Made by a program: the position numbers and the translations under genes
NCBI GenBank assembly: GCA_015055815.1
Contig: SVHM01000002.1
Span: forward strand, 71,966 to 135,965
DNA from: Clostridiales bacterium
Lineage (GTDB): Bacteria; Bacillota; Clostridia; Christensenellales; UBA1242
DNA: 64,000 bases
Direction: 5' to 3'
Shown: positions 11,501 through 17,677 of the stretch, piece by piece
Position numbering within the stretch: position 1 is the stretch's first letter
Layout of the letters: each line of letters opens with the position of its first letter
The notes under the pieces: model-generated
What the model was told of the DNA's origin: nothing
Seen by the model: only the letters and a program-made list of their open reading frames with translations
Databases searched by the model: none

Positions 11501-12779
11501 TGCTGAAAATGTATTTAACATAACAAGAAACGATAGCGGACTAAAAGTTACATTCTCACCATATAAAATAGACAATAATCAAAAAGTATTACTTTGTCCA
11601 CAAGGAATAAATGTTTATATTGATAGATACTACAATCAAAAACTTGTTGAAACATTAGTATTCAACGCATCGCACTCTGGCGGAGACTTTGAAGATATTG
11701 TATTCAATATTACAACTGTCGGAATGCACACATTCAAAATTAGAGATATGGCTGGTAGATACCACAACTTCAAAGGCCCTATCGACCCAACTTCAAAAGA
11801 GAAAGAAAACACATATAGCGACACATTAAAAATACTTTTAATAAATCAAATATTGTATACTATAAACGGAGATACTCCGATAAACAATCAAATATTCAAT
11901 GATTCGGTAATATTAAAAGTTGAAAATAAACTTGATAATCAAACATTATATAAATCAAATGTTAGTTTTACAATCTACAAAGATGGTATCCAAATTACCC
12001 CACAAATTTCTGATAATACTATAGTATTTACAGACCATGGATACTATTCAGTTGAAATGATTGCAACAACTGACTTGTCATCATCAACGCAAATAATTAT
12101 AGATAAAGAAATTACCACCACTTATAGTTTCATTATCTTAAAAGAAAATATTGCAATGAAAAGTTTCGGAATTTCAAATGGTAATTTCTTCCTAGATTCT
12201 ATCGTTAAAATTTCTGAAGGATACTCTACACCACTTAACTACAGAAATCCAGATAGTCTAGTATATTTAACATATGAAAAAACAGAAAACACAAATATCC
12301 AAGATGGCGACAAAATTTATGGTAATGCAAAATATGAAATTACACTTAGATATTATGATGAAAACTTAAGAGCTTACCGTCCATTCACATTCAAAGTTTG
12401 GATAAGTGGAGATAAACCTAATATCATATCTAATATTATTGCAGGTTCTACAACTACTGACGATATAAAATTAACTTACAACCCAGGTTTAATTTATACA
12501 CAAGTTGGAAAATGCAGACTATTTATTAATGGTGAAGAATATTTAGTTATTGATGAAAATAGTGATATAATTCCAGCAACTATCACTTTATCAAAGAAAG
12601 GTGATTACACTATCGAACTTATAAGTGAAGATGGTAACACACTAATATCATCATACAAGTTTACAAAGAAAGACCCATTCAATTCTACAACAAAACTTAT
12701 ACTAATTTGTTCAGGTATTGGTGTGGTTGTTCTAGTTGCTATATTCTTCTTAATTAGAAGAAAAGGTAAATATAGATAA
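2538..12779 (+). CDS. giant cell-surface protein, signal peptide to C-terminal anchor, 3413 aa
   Basis: A hydrophobic signal or anchor segment (about residues 13-42, ending in VVRATS) is followed by a very long extracellular region and a C-terminal membrane helix (about 3385-3405) with a basic tail RRKGKYR. There is no LPxTG motif, so anchoring is probably by the helix. The ectodomain is Asn-, Thr-, Tyr- and Ser-rich. Recurring segments with DKTxP-like junctions (for example FDKTTPSY and IDRTKPNY) look like bacterial Ig-like/cadherin-like beta domains. A Gly/Glu-rich linker (about residues 570-615) contains iterated GEGT units encoded by 12-bp repeats at 4281-4320. The start at 2538 is chosen because GGAG lies seven bases upstream; a TTG at 2502 in the same frame has no such site. 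It is probably an adhesin or cell-envelope stalk; binding target unknown. No catalytic motif was recognised. Confidence 0.85.
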   Translation: MESKKINLNKIFNVLTVILAIIALSTIVGVCLFAPVAVVRATSKSEILKDNINFVTAKTNSQVATAYSYDSTKKQYVYTYSTDTKNLYFGDVGATTYGDNQGATILEEENNPSLLLSQHAEVNAGSFIPTNTTHFKNVNGQFEEIFYSDTVENGFVLLNNYSDTQFATSQTKNIENFYISFGSPYSPNETHNYILINGVKGLLYTDENKDPYTLNLNTQQNAYIQGTEKQISYWHQYFDLSNITTGTSQNPVAITNQEGRYEIEFTFKRYDKNQNIIDETPLTYKYVFYLLDSANYAKTFPTIQNTIQNKIVASPSQPIERFSQKGVNDAYLEYDPLRYNIGYLRSNFDMQENISTKFSITKYKLGENDSHPMGIISFKDSVTNKVVKTVYILTYKVSVNEYRYLYLSNEGDNELTLVTGQDYSYTYEDIKDCIINGDISYEYARAEKVDVDNDTKTINTYIVNSIPKLTTPFTFTYGESDKVSDNTTTIVDANPSNRYQASLKDRDGELKVNYSYRLPLEELGEYSFNYSYNLYYTNGNEYYLVNDDTLIPEKITDSYSAPASATADGEETEGSEGAEGSGEGTGEGTGEGTGEGGEGAGQEGGGENQGGQESTEPTTPVYDLYLTSWKTLDANNRAIINNVEYTYYRSGNEDHLYHSNGTTSVDIVISTYNATTGANPTYHIEKTAKGSTILKIKYKVGTYTKTTTETKYHLGGDINKPYYTNIVTTTTYTKITSLPFNTQFAALQKVINTLWPSNATTTTITTLVTEDHKASQDSEKLHVFGSMPYFNKTDETTDKGLEKLEEYNKYLNYNYSADITSMFDSTITIENAQALFASPNASIKMYTNSNKDDGSRKIINTNATPVSWGNFSTINPANSKIYHFPNYTFDSNGLITLGEKTASSPTTYTGDKYIGESGLYIIFVEYTYDRMPTSAGSTATTYTQVFTFVISNISPTLNISHDKSETTTPDFKTLDKKYTNKDVRISWDMPNIFQYDVYIKLEILDFSNKKLWSGDIFNKDVTTSSLPAHITTTVDKENSKYIVDIDSTTNASGKYFVTLCYGKNSNSSITKSFILDNEAISGMNIYGITENNETDNGKYRVDTSQALSQITNQPFTFRYNRKNSEAPIETYVYKVEILNNTSNKPTLINLDNGKKAVTNTYYVYGNDAKINLAQFYNYNYEISTNIDSNFFIPDNSCIYIFELSDVAGNTATFTVLFDKTTPSYLIELEPKNNINRIIDGATKVTWGDYKAISIVKNSDEANNTRLNKALDEIKELSSSVEIQNDNLLIKISNKNVKNNDIAGLESSAVDVNEYYLFTKNPVNGNEITLPVFNNGERNEQKYSFTSSLTQPKANFVKGTCSQTVNETTTWAIEGMYGEGFYAFTIADALGNSSSTLLWMNMDKTQTIGYGTFSSNDTSFAKALPLYNQSPDTYALNALYMTSIKPNEVGSEGLDYTLSYNYYPINLDVYSKIVDIEYKTNGKKSYFIFTLNDESTIEYLITDEDGNEYPINSYPYDLKGNLTSDVYGSNPTSYGEKSIRSQLINGTLEGSKWVTRQGFYIFKREYTNLVTDAEIQTEKEKEENSGKTEEEIKAELIAELLGDDTRIKYLSYYVDRTGIIDTTSVTHAGKDIKFTLGAEINGTPDNDYMVEYDYSYIESKFKESIGHTQSNHVRETNKLYTTNKMLVNFKVSNDKFNYDTDFYDSMSASLLAKADANSKTYLEKTLLNKKYFSDGKYKLDLKLELGKNPNSSNTAIANRVIINELSSDSNLKIFENYTANFFANNGYKLDDKTRSNNFYMHLGDQSNNYYATIADQGTMYVYENNQLLEVPTYANQVLMEFQIVHTPPQGEFYSKYYGGNVNINYDKNPNQVGSSSLPLTTITDPSTEKNVQVYNLLKEYMHQLQNISDSTTETMQQLENGALITLSSINHETLIFAFKEETSEQKAKIDTQNIQIYVGGYNEKESDVITNPSRLIFNRVNGSFPANTAVSFYDSIYPDSKVEKTISGTTMDSAFITNVMDDGTIYHAIIVYDNNLDKIYSDTEKENYNGSNLKYRLLESDENLDNIKYYIKIRYLGDEDNYKGKTNNDTESYADINCYSSTYCVTIDRTKPNYNITKLMELDKYYNSKVSTPVDATNHNTIFEEYKPYYNITDESEKGTVDSYLSNYFFAVDSRENSSFIFEQSDKFDNNGALYFREISKSSLESYSRSLTPDDYESYTLKGHLQFSPTMVEEINTASFQNAKLNIGVNDENIDSGYPQNQFYKIAFSLPVDNNGNTLADDKCQNKNLSLYKLINAGVFKKDRYYEIIESDEAGNYRVYGIYIQEPNQTTIPFGYNATAIDAEGDTLTSVINTVNIGGTDLNFNAILSKDYYQKIVIDIKSERYNYVIYASYNPVQQLITIQYTGSENHTDTFKITSNSTFVNDFKELLNKVNSIIKDKSKEIKDAGYSRFGHSITITFIDRIGLEPYTNAPKEDFKNFTVNFLVAGDIIIPQTFDSSYKDKFGIKIPGITETGENTYVIDLKVEKFNKEFIIMTQDDNSISFPSTVTQFKAGPSFYLSSGVWKLTITDNFNRTNVYYFEFLNGETHAGGSLTFQSGSIQEDGKYITGNIANYTYSHSRYSVKVIFYGKYYVYDEESEEYILEDCTENGKEITNINQSNLSIYGINVNQGDVNTTLQLSGINGQPYSRYEIITTLAKDEGNVDGAIVYKKDVTIYKAIQTPSLKNINGSLIDLSGDTTINLTEDVYIISDWDENEYPITEGFKTYDSKIVLSRTYFENGKKLTKTLTVTDNYKISEHGTYTAYIKNALGVTSKSITFVRSKDTITLYAVYTVDNILNEEKQLNESNYITLSQNNAEMTPNISTYNYFVIDDFFGFYDPSTGVRYKVSDINGLINENIDIDTTASRYIDVRVSSNINVFSRLLFVETVSEWGYPIATFEIYSKGMNSDGEETIIAYRYINIHFLPNKTKGLQLVNTSVVAMNSNDTTNLAENVFNITRNDSGLKVTFSPYKIDNNQKVLLCPQGINVYIDRYYNQKLVETLVFNASHSGGDFEDIVFNITTVGMHTFKIRDMAGRYHNFKGPIDPTSKEKENTYSDTLKILLINQILYTINGDTPINNQIFNDSVILKVENKLDNQTLYKSNVSFTIYKDGIQITPQISDNTIVFTDHGYYSVEMIATTDLSSSTQIIIDKEITTTYSFIILKENIAMKSFGISNGNFFLDSIVKISEGYSTPLNYRNPDSLVYLTYEKTENTNIQDGDKIYGNAKYEITLRYYDENLRAYRPFTFKVWISGDKPNIISNIIAGSTTTDDIKLTYNPGLIYTQVGKCRLFINGEEYLVIDENSDIIPATITLSKKGDYTIELISEDGNTLISSYKFTKKDPFNSTTKLILICSGIGVVVLVAIFFLIRRKGKYR
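4281..4340 (+). repeat. 12-bp tandem repeat encoding GEGT units
   Basis: GGTGAAGGAACT is repeated three times and then degenerates to shorter GGTGAAGG units inside the giant protein gene. It encodes a flexible acidic Gly/Glu linker. Such repeats can change copy number by slippage without shifting the frame, because the unit is a multiple of three. Confidence 0.85.
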
Positions 12780-12785
12780 AATAAA

Positions 12786-12818
12786 AAATTCCTTAAATTT
12801 AATTTTAAGGAATTTTTT
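12786..12818. terminator. bidirectional terminator after the giant gene
   Basis: The palindrome AATTCCTTAAA/TTTTAAGGAATT is followed by T residues on the plus strand and by a T tract on the minus strand. Confidence 0.8.
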
Positions 12819-12849
12819 ATATACTATGCAAACTACTACGCAAACAATA

Positions 12850-12886
12850 AAAAAAGTGCTAAATATAAAGATATTTTAGCACTTAT
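12850..12886 (-). terminator. terminator of the Rho-like gene
   Basis: The stem AAGTGCTAAA/TTTAGCACTT lies just after the stop codon at 12890 and is followed by T residues on the minus strand. A short intergenic repeat (12822-12845) sits between it and the previous terminator. Confidence 0.75.
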
Positions 12887-12889
12887 TTT

Positions 12890-14146
12890 TTACTTTGGTT
12901 GAACATTTTCAAGCACTCTATTAAATATTGGTTTTAGTTCTGTTTCAATAAGATTGTGCATATCAGTTGTAACACCCGACTTATTAATACATACAACCGT
13001 TGTATATAGATTGTTATCGAAACACTTAGCCATAGATAACACATTATGAATTTTATTCACTGCTTGTGCTGAAAATTTGTTGAAATCATAAACACCTTGA
13101 AAGTGAGCATTTACAATTCTTATAAGTTCACTGAAATTATAAACTATCAGAACATTTGATTTTCTATTCTCAAACTGTCTTTTAATTCTTTCCATCACCA
13201 ACTCTAAAGATAAAACTACATCTTTTTCTTCTTTATTAAATTGACAATTGATTATTTCAAATTTTTGATTTGACTGATAATTTTCTTCTGGTCTAGCCTT
13301 TATATTTAAAAACTTAACACTCGCACTATTTTCTTCAACAATGTCATAACCCAATTTAACAGCATCATCAAGAGTCATATTTTCAATATAAACCCTTTCC
13401 CCTTTCTTAATATCTAAATTAAATTTATCTAGATATAAACTTTCCCCAACAGGATTGTATGAAAAGTTGTCAAAATTACTTTTTCTTTTGTCATTACTGC
13501 CATCAATTGACATTATTTCATACATAACCTTTGGTTTGTCATTCATTACAATTCTCGCCTTACCTGTAACGATATCACCACTTTTAATGTGATATTTATT
13601 AACGGTAGTTTCTGTTAAATAAACATCTCGACTGCTTGGTAAAAATCCATCTCTTAAAACTATTGCGTATTTGTCAGGCAAAACATAAGCATATCCTTTT
13701 ACAATATCATCTTGATTATCTCCATACTCTGGCAAATTTTGATTAACATTAAAACTAAAAGTAACTAAGTTTCTATTTATATTTTCATATGAATCGTTTG
13801 CATGATTTTCTTTTTTCATAACTATAGTATTTGAAGATTTAGACATTTTAACTTCTTTGTTTTTAGAAGTTTCTATAGTCTGTGCAGTTGTAGATTTATC
13901 TAGCAACGCTTTAAACACCGACTCATTTGAAGAGCTAAGAAGTGCAAAAAAATCTAATTTATCTTCTCTTCCAATTAGCATATCATTAGAAGAGTCAATT
14001 GTAGATAATTCTACAATTTTACTTATTCTCTCAATAAGTTCATCCTTTCTCATAGTTGTTGGACTACTAACACCTATTCTTCTTGCATAATCTCTAAGTT
14101 CATGTATTCTCATATTTTCAATACATTCAAGACTAAATTCGCTCAT
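12890..14146 (-). CDS. Rho-like protein lacking the ATPase motifs (pseudo-Rho)
   Basis: Residues about 8-47 resemble the Rho N-terminal SAP-like domain (RIHELRDYARRIGV). Residues about 148-215 resemble the Rho cold-shock RNA-binding domain, with the DVYLTETTVNKYHIKSGD segment matching the family pattern DxYVSxxQIRrFxLRxGD. The remainder follows the Rho ATPase core in order: KKGERVYIEN aligns with the strand before Walker A, IKARPEEN with the conserved DERPEEV segment, and VLIVYNFSELIRIVNAHF with the Walker B segment VILLDSITRLARAYN. The Walker A GKT is replaced by MTLDDA and the Walker B Asp by Asn. At 418 residues it is close to normal Rho length. It is therefore probably an RNA-binding, non-hydrolysing Rho paralogue. 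AAGGTGAT precedes the 14146 start. Regulation of Rho activity or an RNA-chaperone role are both inference. Confidence 0.72.
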   Translation of the reverse strand: MSEFSLECIENMRIHELRDYARRIGVSSPTTMRKDELIERISKIVELSTIDSSNDMLIGREDKLDFFALLSSSNESVFKALLDKSTTAQTIETSKNKEVKMSKSSNTIVMKKENHANDSYENINRNLVTFSFNVNQNLPEYGDNQDDIVKGYAYVLPDKYAIVLRDGFLPSSRDVYLTETTVNKYHIKSGDIVTGKARIVMNDKPKVMYEIMSIDGSNDKRKSNFDNFSYNPVGESLYLDKFNLDIKKGERVYIENMTLDDAVKLGYDIVEENSASVKFLNIKARPEENYQSNQKFEIINCQFNKEEKDVVLSLELVMERIKRQFENRKSNVLIVYNFSELIRIVNAHFQGVYDFNKFSAQAVNKIHNVLSMAKCFDNNLYTTVVCINKSGVTTDMHNLIETELKPIFNRVLENVQPK

Positions 14147-14360
14147 ACATCACCTTTAATTAAATTATTTTTGTAATTATAACTAAAATTTCATCTTTTG
14201 TAAATAGGTTAATTTTAAACATAAGTAAACTTTCGAAATTAATACATTTATTTGAATGCTTAATATTAACTTTCATATAACTTGCACTTTTAGTATAACA
14301 CATCTTAAAATATTTCAAAATCATTTATTTGCTAATTTTTTCACTTGCAATTTTTTTTAC

Positions 14361-14388
14361 AAAAAAAAGTATGGTATTTCTACCATAC
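14361..14388 (-). terminator. terminator of the cysteine-rich peptide gene
   Basis: GTATGGTA, loop TTTC, TACCATAC, then eight T residues on the minus strand. It lies 11 bp after the stop codon. Confidence 0.85.
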
Positions 14389-14399
14389 ATAAATACAAA

Positions 14400-14510
14400 T
14401 TAAAATAAATTACAAAAATTGCAACCATTATTTCTACAACAATTATTACAGTTATTTTCACAACAGTCATGGTTACAATTATTTTCACAGTTATTTCTTC
14501 TACAACACAT
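14400..14510 (-). CDS. 36-residue cysteine/asparagine-rich peptide
   Basis: This short frame encodes 36 residues, of which 11 are Cys and 12 are Asn, with CC pairs and NNC triplets (it begins MCCRRNNCENNC). A strong GGAGG lies five bases before the ATG and a clear intrinsic terminator follows the stop, so the gene is very likely expressed. It has no signal peptide. The spacing of cysteines suggests metal binding (metallothionein-like) or a highly crosslinked structural peptide such as a spore-coat or surface component; it could also be a precursor modified by another enzyme. It does not match the SCIFF or classical bacteriocin patterns I know. It sits between the Rho-like gene and the transglutaminase-like gene on the opposite strand to the latter. 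Confidence 0.75.
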   Translation of the reverse strand: MCCRRNNCENNCNHDCCENNCNNCCRNNGCNFCNLF

Positions 14511-14602
14511 ACTTGCCTCCATAGGTTAAAAATTTAACCTACTTCATTATATTGTCAATCTTAAAAAAATGTTATTCTCAGATATAAATACCATTGAAAT
14601 CA

Positions 14603-14631
14603 TTGTTTATTAAAAAAATATTTGTTAAAAT
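14603..14631 (+). promoter_or_regulatory. promoter of the transglutaminase-like gene
   Basis: TTGTTT (14603-14608), a 17-bp spacer and TAAAAT (14626-14631), 31 bp before the start. The layout is like that of the giant surface gene. Confidence 0.5.
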
Positions 14632-14662
14632 AATTGTATAGTATAATATATGGAGAAAAACC

Positions 14663-16771
14663 ATGTCAAAAAAACTTTCTAAAAAAATTTATATATCATT
14701 AATTTTAATAGTTCTATCGTTAACACTATTATTCCTTTCCCCACTAAAAACATATCCAACTTTTGAAGTATCTGCTTCAGAAACTCAAAACTCATACTCA
14801 TCATATGGTGGCGACAACCTTAACGAAAACCCAAAAGAATTATACGACCATTTAAAACCTAAACTTATTTCAATCGGAAAGGGCGAATTAGAAGAAACCA
14901 CAATCATTATCGAAAGTGAAGATGTTTCCCAATGGAAAGTTAAAAAAACTTGGACAAAAGAAGATTTAGGTGTTTCTGAACTTACAATTAGCGATGTTCA
15001 AAAAGCATTTCTTGAAGAACTAGAAGTTAGCACAGTTATTACCGCTCTTTTACATGATTTGCCATATGACTTATATTGGTTTGATAAAACACAAGGTTAC
15101 AGCATTCAAGCTCATCCTACCTCAACATCCAATACATCAAGCATAACTTTTGAAAAAATAACTATGAAATTTCAAGTAACAAAAGAATATCAACCTAACC
15201 CTTATGACCCAGACAATCCATCCATAAACAGAACAAAAGCATCAGAAACTATAACAATTTTAAATGAAGCCAAAGAAATCGTTGAAGAATACAAAAATGT
15301 TTCAGATTATCAAAAGTTGCTTGCATATAAAAATAAAATTTGTGAACTTGTTTCATATAATGAAGATGCTGTTTCTGAAGATTATTTATTAGGATACGGA
15401 AGTCCATGGCAAACATTATATGTCTTTGATAACAACACATCAACAAACGTTGTTTGTGAAGGCTATGCAAAGGCTTTTCAACTACTATGCAATCTTACAG
15501 ATTTTGCCGATATTCACGTAAAATGTTATACTATTACAGGAGTAATGACAAGTGGTACAGGTGCTGGTGAACACATGTGGAATATTGTCACTCTTGATGA
15601 CGAAAAAAATTATATTGTAGACGTTACCAATAGTGATACGGGAACTGTTGGACAATTAGGTCAATTATTTTTAACTGGCACTCAAAATGGAAGTATTAAT
15701 ATTGGCTACACTTTTAACTCAACTAATTTTATATACGCAGATACAACCACAGATTTATTCGGCAGTGACGAGCAAAGCATTTTAAATATATCTGCTACCA
15801 ACTACACTCCCGACCACCCTACAATCACATTAAATATTCAAGATTTAGTGTACAATAAAGAAACTCCAACAGTTGGTTTAGATACAGGAAGTTATCAAAT
15901 TGAATATAGTTTTGAAAAAGATGAACATATAGAAGATAATTACACTTGGGACTTTGCTTGGTTTTCAGACTATAACAATAATATTGGCAATAAATTAACC
16001 AATCTTCCTATCAACGCAGGAAAATACTGGTTAAAAATTACCGCTACAAATAAAACATTATCTTTTGACACCATAGTTCATTCTGAACAAATAACTATCT
16101 CTCCAAAACCAATTGAAATTCTTGACATTACCGCTAGTAATAAAATATATGACGGAACTACAGCTATTCAATTTACAGATATTACTATTTATGGGGCATT
16201 TGACAATGCAGATATTAAAATTAATGCAGATGCAAATATCCAGTCGGCAAATGTTGGAACATATAAATATGTAAACTTAACAAACATCACAATATCAGGA
16301 CAAGATAAAAACAACTACTCTGTTAGTAGCACAGTAAATAATATTCCTACAACAACTGATGTTACCATTACAAAATCAACTCCAACATGCGAATGTTTGC
16401 ACGACCCAATAATAGAAGATGGAAAAACTCTTGGAGATTTGGAAGTTGAAATAAGCGGTGCTGGTGTTTTAAACGAAAAAGTTACAGGAACATTTATATG
16501 GATAGACAACGAAGGCAACGAATTGCCATCTACCACCATTATTGAAAAAGGTAAAAGCTATAAGTATAAATTTACACCTACCGACACATTAAATTATAAC
16601 GAACAACAAGGAGAAGTCATTCTTTACGAAGAAAAAGAGCCAACACTATTAGACAAATTTAATGAATTTATAAATAACAAAACAAACCAAAAATATTTAA
16701 TAATTGGCGGAGCCGGGCTTTTAGTATTAATAATTTTAATTGCAATTATCAAAAAAAAGAAAAATAGATAA
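14663..16771 (+). CDS. membrane-anchored transglutaminase-like surface protein with YDG domain
   Basis: This is a 702-residue protein with an N-terminal signal segment (about residues 9-28) and a C-terminal helix (about 675-696) plus the basic tail KKKKNR. Residues about 205-330 form a transglutaminase-like domain with the expected triad: Cys265 in NVVCEGYAKAF, His304 in GEHMWN and Asp320 in YIVDVTNSD. It may cleave or crosslink peptide bonds, or act on peptidoglycan-linked peptides; substrate unknown. Around residues 490-570, ASNKIYDGTTAI with following beta strands is a YDG-type repeat domain often found in bacterial surface proteins. GGAG precedes the ATG. It shares anchor architecture and promoter style with the giant protein 1.9 kb upstream, which suggests both act at the envelope. 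Confidence 0.82.
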   Translation: MSKKLSKKIYISLILIVLSLTLLFLSPLKTYPTFEVSASETQNSYSSYGGDNLNENPKELYDHLKPKLISIGKGELEETTIIIESEDVSQWKVKKTWTKEDLGVSELTISDVQKAFLEELEVSTVITALLHDLPYDLYWFDKTQGYSIQAHPTSTSNTSSITFEKITMKFQVTKEYQPNPYDPDNPSINRTKASETITILNEAKEIVEEYKNVSDYQKLLAYKNKICELVSYNEDAVSEDYLLGYGSPWQTLYVFDNNTSTNVVCEGYAKAFQLLCNLTDFADIHVKCYTITGVMTSGTGAGEHMWNIVTLDDEKNYIVDVTNSDTGTVGQLGQLFLTGTQNGSINIGYTFNSTNFIYADTTTDLFGSDEQSILNISATNYTPDHPTITLNIQDLVYNKETPTVGLDTGSYQIEYSFEKDEHIEDNYTWDFAWFSDYNNNIGNKLTNLPINAGKYWLKITATNKTLSFDTIVHSEQITISPKPIEILDITASNKIYDGTTAIQFTDITIYGAFDNADIKINADANIQSANVGTYKYVNLTNITISGQDKNNYSVSSTVNNIPTTTDVTITKSTPTCECLHDPIIEDGKTLGDLEVEISGAGVLNEKVTGTFIWIDNEGNELPSTTIIEKGKSYKYKFTPTDTLNYNEQQGEVILYEEKEPTLLDKFNEFINNKTNQKYLIIGGAGLLVLIILIAIIKKKKNR

Positions 16772-16793
16772 AAAACAATACTAAAGATAAAAG

Positions 16794-16826
16794 AAAAATA
16801 GTGAACTTTATATTCACTATTTTTTC
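16794..16826 (+). terminator. terminator after the transglutaminase-like gene
   Basis: AAATAGTGAA/TTCACTATTT stem, then TTTTTTC. The flanking A tract would also let it act on the minus strand. Confidence 0.8.
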
Positions 16827-16874
16827 TTATATCAATTCTTACTCATATCAACAACACAAACGTCTAAGGTCTTG

Positions 16875-16915
16875 AAAAAAAAGTGAGCATCTTGCCCACT
16901 TACTTTGGTGGAGAG
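16875..16915 (-). repeat. distal copy of tRNA-Ser 3' end plus terminator
   Basis: On the minus strand, CTCTCCACCA (complement of 16906-16915) is one base different from the tRNA-Ser acceptor end. It is followed by the same terminator found after the real tRNA (stem at 16882-16900) and a T tract. It marks the distal limit of the tRNA-Ser-linked cassette region. Confidence 0.8.
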
Positions 16916-17492
16916 TGTGTAACGTAAAACGAATTATAATAAATCATACCTATAAAGTCGTTGAATGTGCGGATTAAGATAAGTTTCTACGAAATCTACA
17001 AATGTCCATCCATACTTTTCATATAAGCCAATATGTGATGTATACAAGTATAAATGTGTTAAATTATTTTCTCTTGCTGTCTTAATTGCTTCATCCAAAA
17101 GTAATTTTGCAAATCCATTATTTCTATACTTTTCTTCAATATAAAGGTTAGCTATATAGGGATATATATCAGGTCTACAATCTAAGTCTTTTAGTGTAAT
17201 TTGACACATTCCTATCTCTTCATTATTTTCATTAAAAGCTATAATAGTTTGAGGCAATGTATTACTATTGAAAGATGCTTTCATATAAGTGGATACTTTT
17301 TCTTTTGTCCAACCTTCTGCATTTCCCCACCAATCATACATCCAAGATACGCATTTGTTTAAATTAATTTCATTATAATCAGTAATTTTTTTTACAATAA
17401 TTTTTTTCATATAAATATATTATCATATTAATTACAAAAAAACAATCCTAAACCAAACAAAAAGTTCGATTTAGGTTACGATTGGCGGAGAG
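16906..17492 (-). mobile_element. tRNA-Ser-linked gene unit 1 (GNAT cassette) with inverted-repeat ends
   Basis: The unit is bounded by GTAACGTAAAACGAA (16919-16933) and TTCGATTTAGGTTAC (17465-17479), inverted repeats matching at 13 of 15 bases. Outside each arm are three spacer bases and a copy of TGG(C/T)GGAGAG (16906-16915 and 17483-17492), the complement of the tRNA-Ser acceptor end. The stop codon of the enclosed gene directly abuts the left arm. Joining the ends would give two inverted arms around a 16-base core, the layout of a site-specific recombination site. No recombinase is present nearby, so mobility is inferred. Confidence 0.62.
16934..17410 (-). CDS. GNAT-family N-acetyltransferase
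   Basis: This 158-residue protein has the GNAT core: strands with IGMCQITLKDLD, then PYIANLYIEEKYRNNGFAKLLLDEAI, which contains the acetyl-CoA pyrophosphate-binding RxxGxA-like segment (RNNGFA), and a C-terminal THLYLYTSHIGLYEKYGWTFVD typical of the family. It probably transfers an acetyl group from acetyl-CoA to an amine; substrate unknown. Its TAA stop is immediately followed by the left inverted-repeat arm of the cassette, and a plausible promoter (TTGTTT and TAATAT on the minus strand) lies inside the cassette. GNAT genes are common cargo of mobile gene cassettes in other systems, which fits the context. Confidence 0.85.
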   Translation of the reverse strand: MKKIIVKKITDYNEINLNKCVSWMYDWWGNAEGWTKEKVSTYMKASFNSNTLPQTIIAFNENNEEIGMCQITLKDLDCRPDIYPYIANLYIEEKYRNNGFAKLLLDEAIKTARENNLTHLYLYTSHIGLYEKYGWTFVDFVETYLNPHIQRLYRYDLL

Positions 17493-17659
17493 TTAGGGAT
17501 CGGTGCAGTCACGAAGTGACAAATTAGCGAGCGAGTGCTTGCACTCATTAGCGAGCGTCACGTTCGAATCAAATTGCAACGCAATTGACGTGTATTTACA
17601 CGTCTTCTAACTCGACCACAAAAAAAGAACCAATTAATGGTTCTTTTTGTGGCGGAGAG
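17483..17659 (-). repeat. tRNA-Ser-type hairpin array between the two cassettes (array D)
   Basis: Reading the minus strand: tRNA-Ser acceptor-end copy (17650-17659), terminator (17620-17645), then hairpins and another acceptor-end copy (17483-17492). The hairpins are GACGTGTA-TT-TACACGTC (17587-17604), AATTGC-AAC-GCAATT (17572-17586), GAGTGC-TT-GCACTC (17533-17546) and GTCAC-GAA-GTGAC (17508-17520). TTAGCGAGCG occurs twice around the GAGTGC hairpin. The design is the same as in arrays A, B, C and E. Confidence 0.8.
17620..17645 (-). terminator. terminator within array D
   Basis: AGAACCA/TGGTTCT stem followed by T residues on the minus strand, downstream of a tRNA-Ser acceptor-end copy and of the zinc-ribbon gene. 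Confidence 0.75.
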
Positions 17660-17677
17660 TGTGTAACGTAAAACGAA

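Noticed and set aside
12700-12779. LPxTG sorting signal at the end of the giant protein
   Set aside because: The C terminus has a membrane helix and basic tail, but no LPxTG-like motif precedes it.
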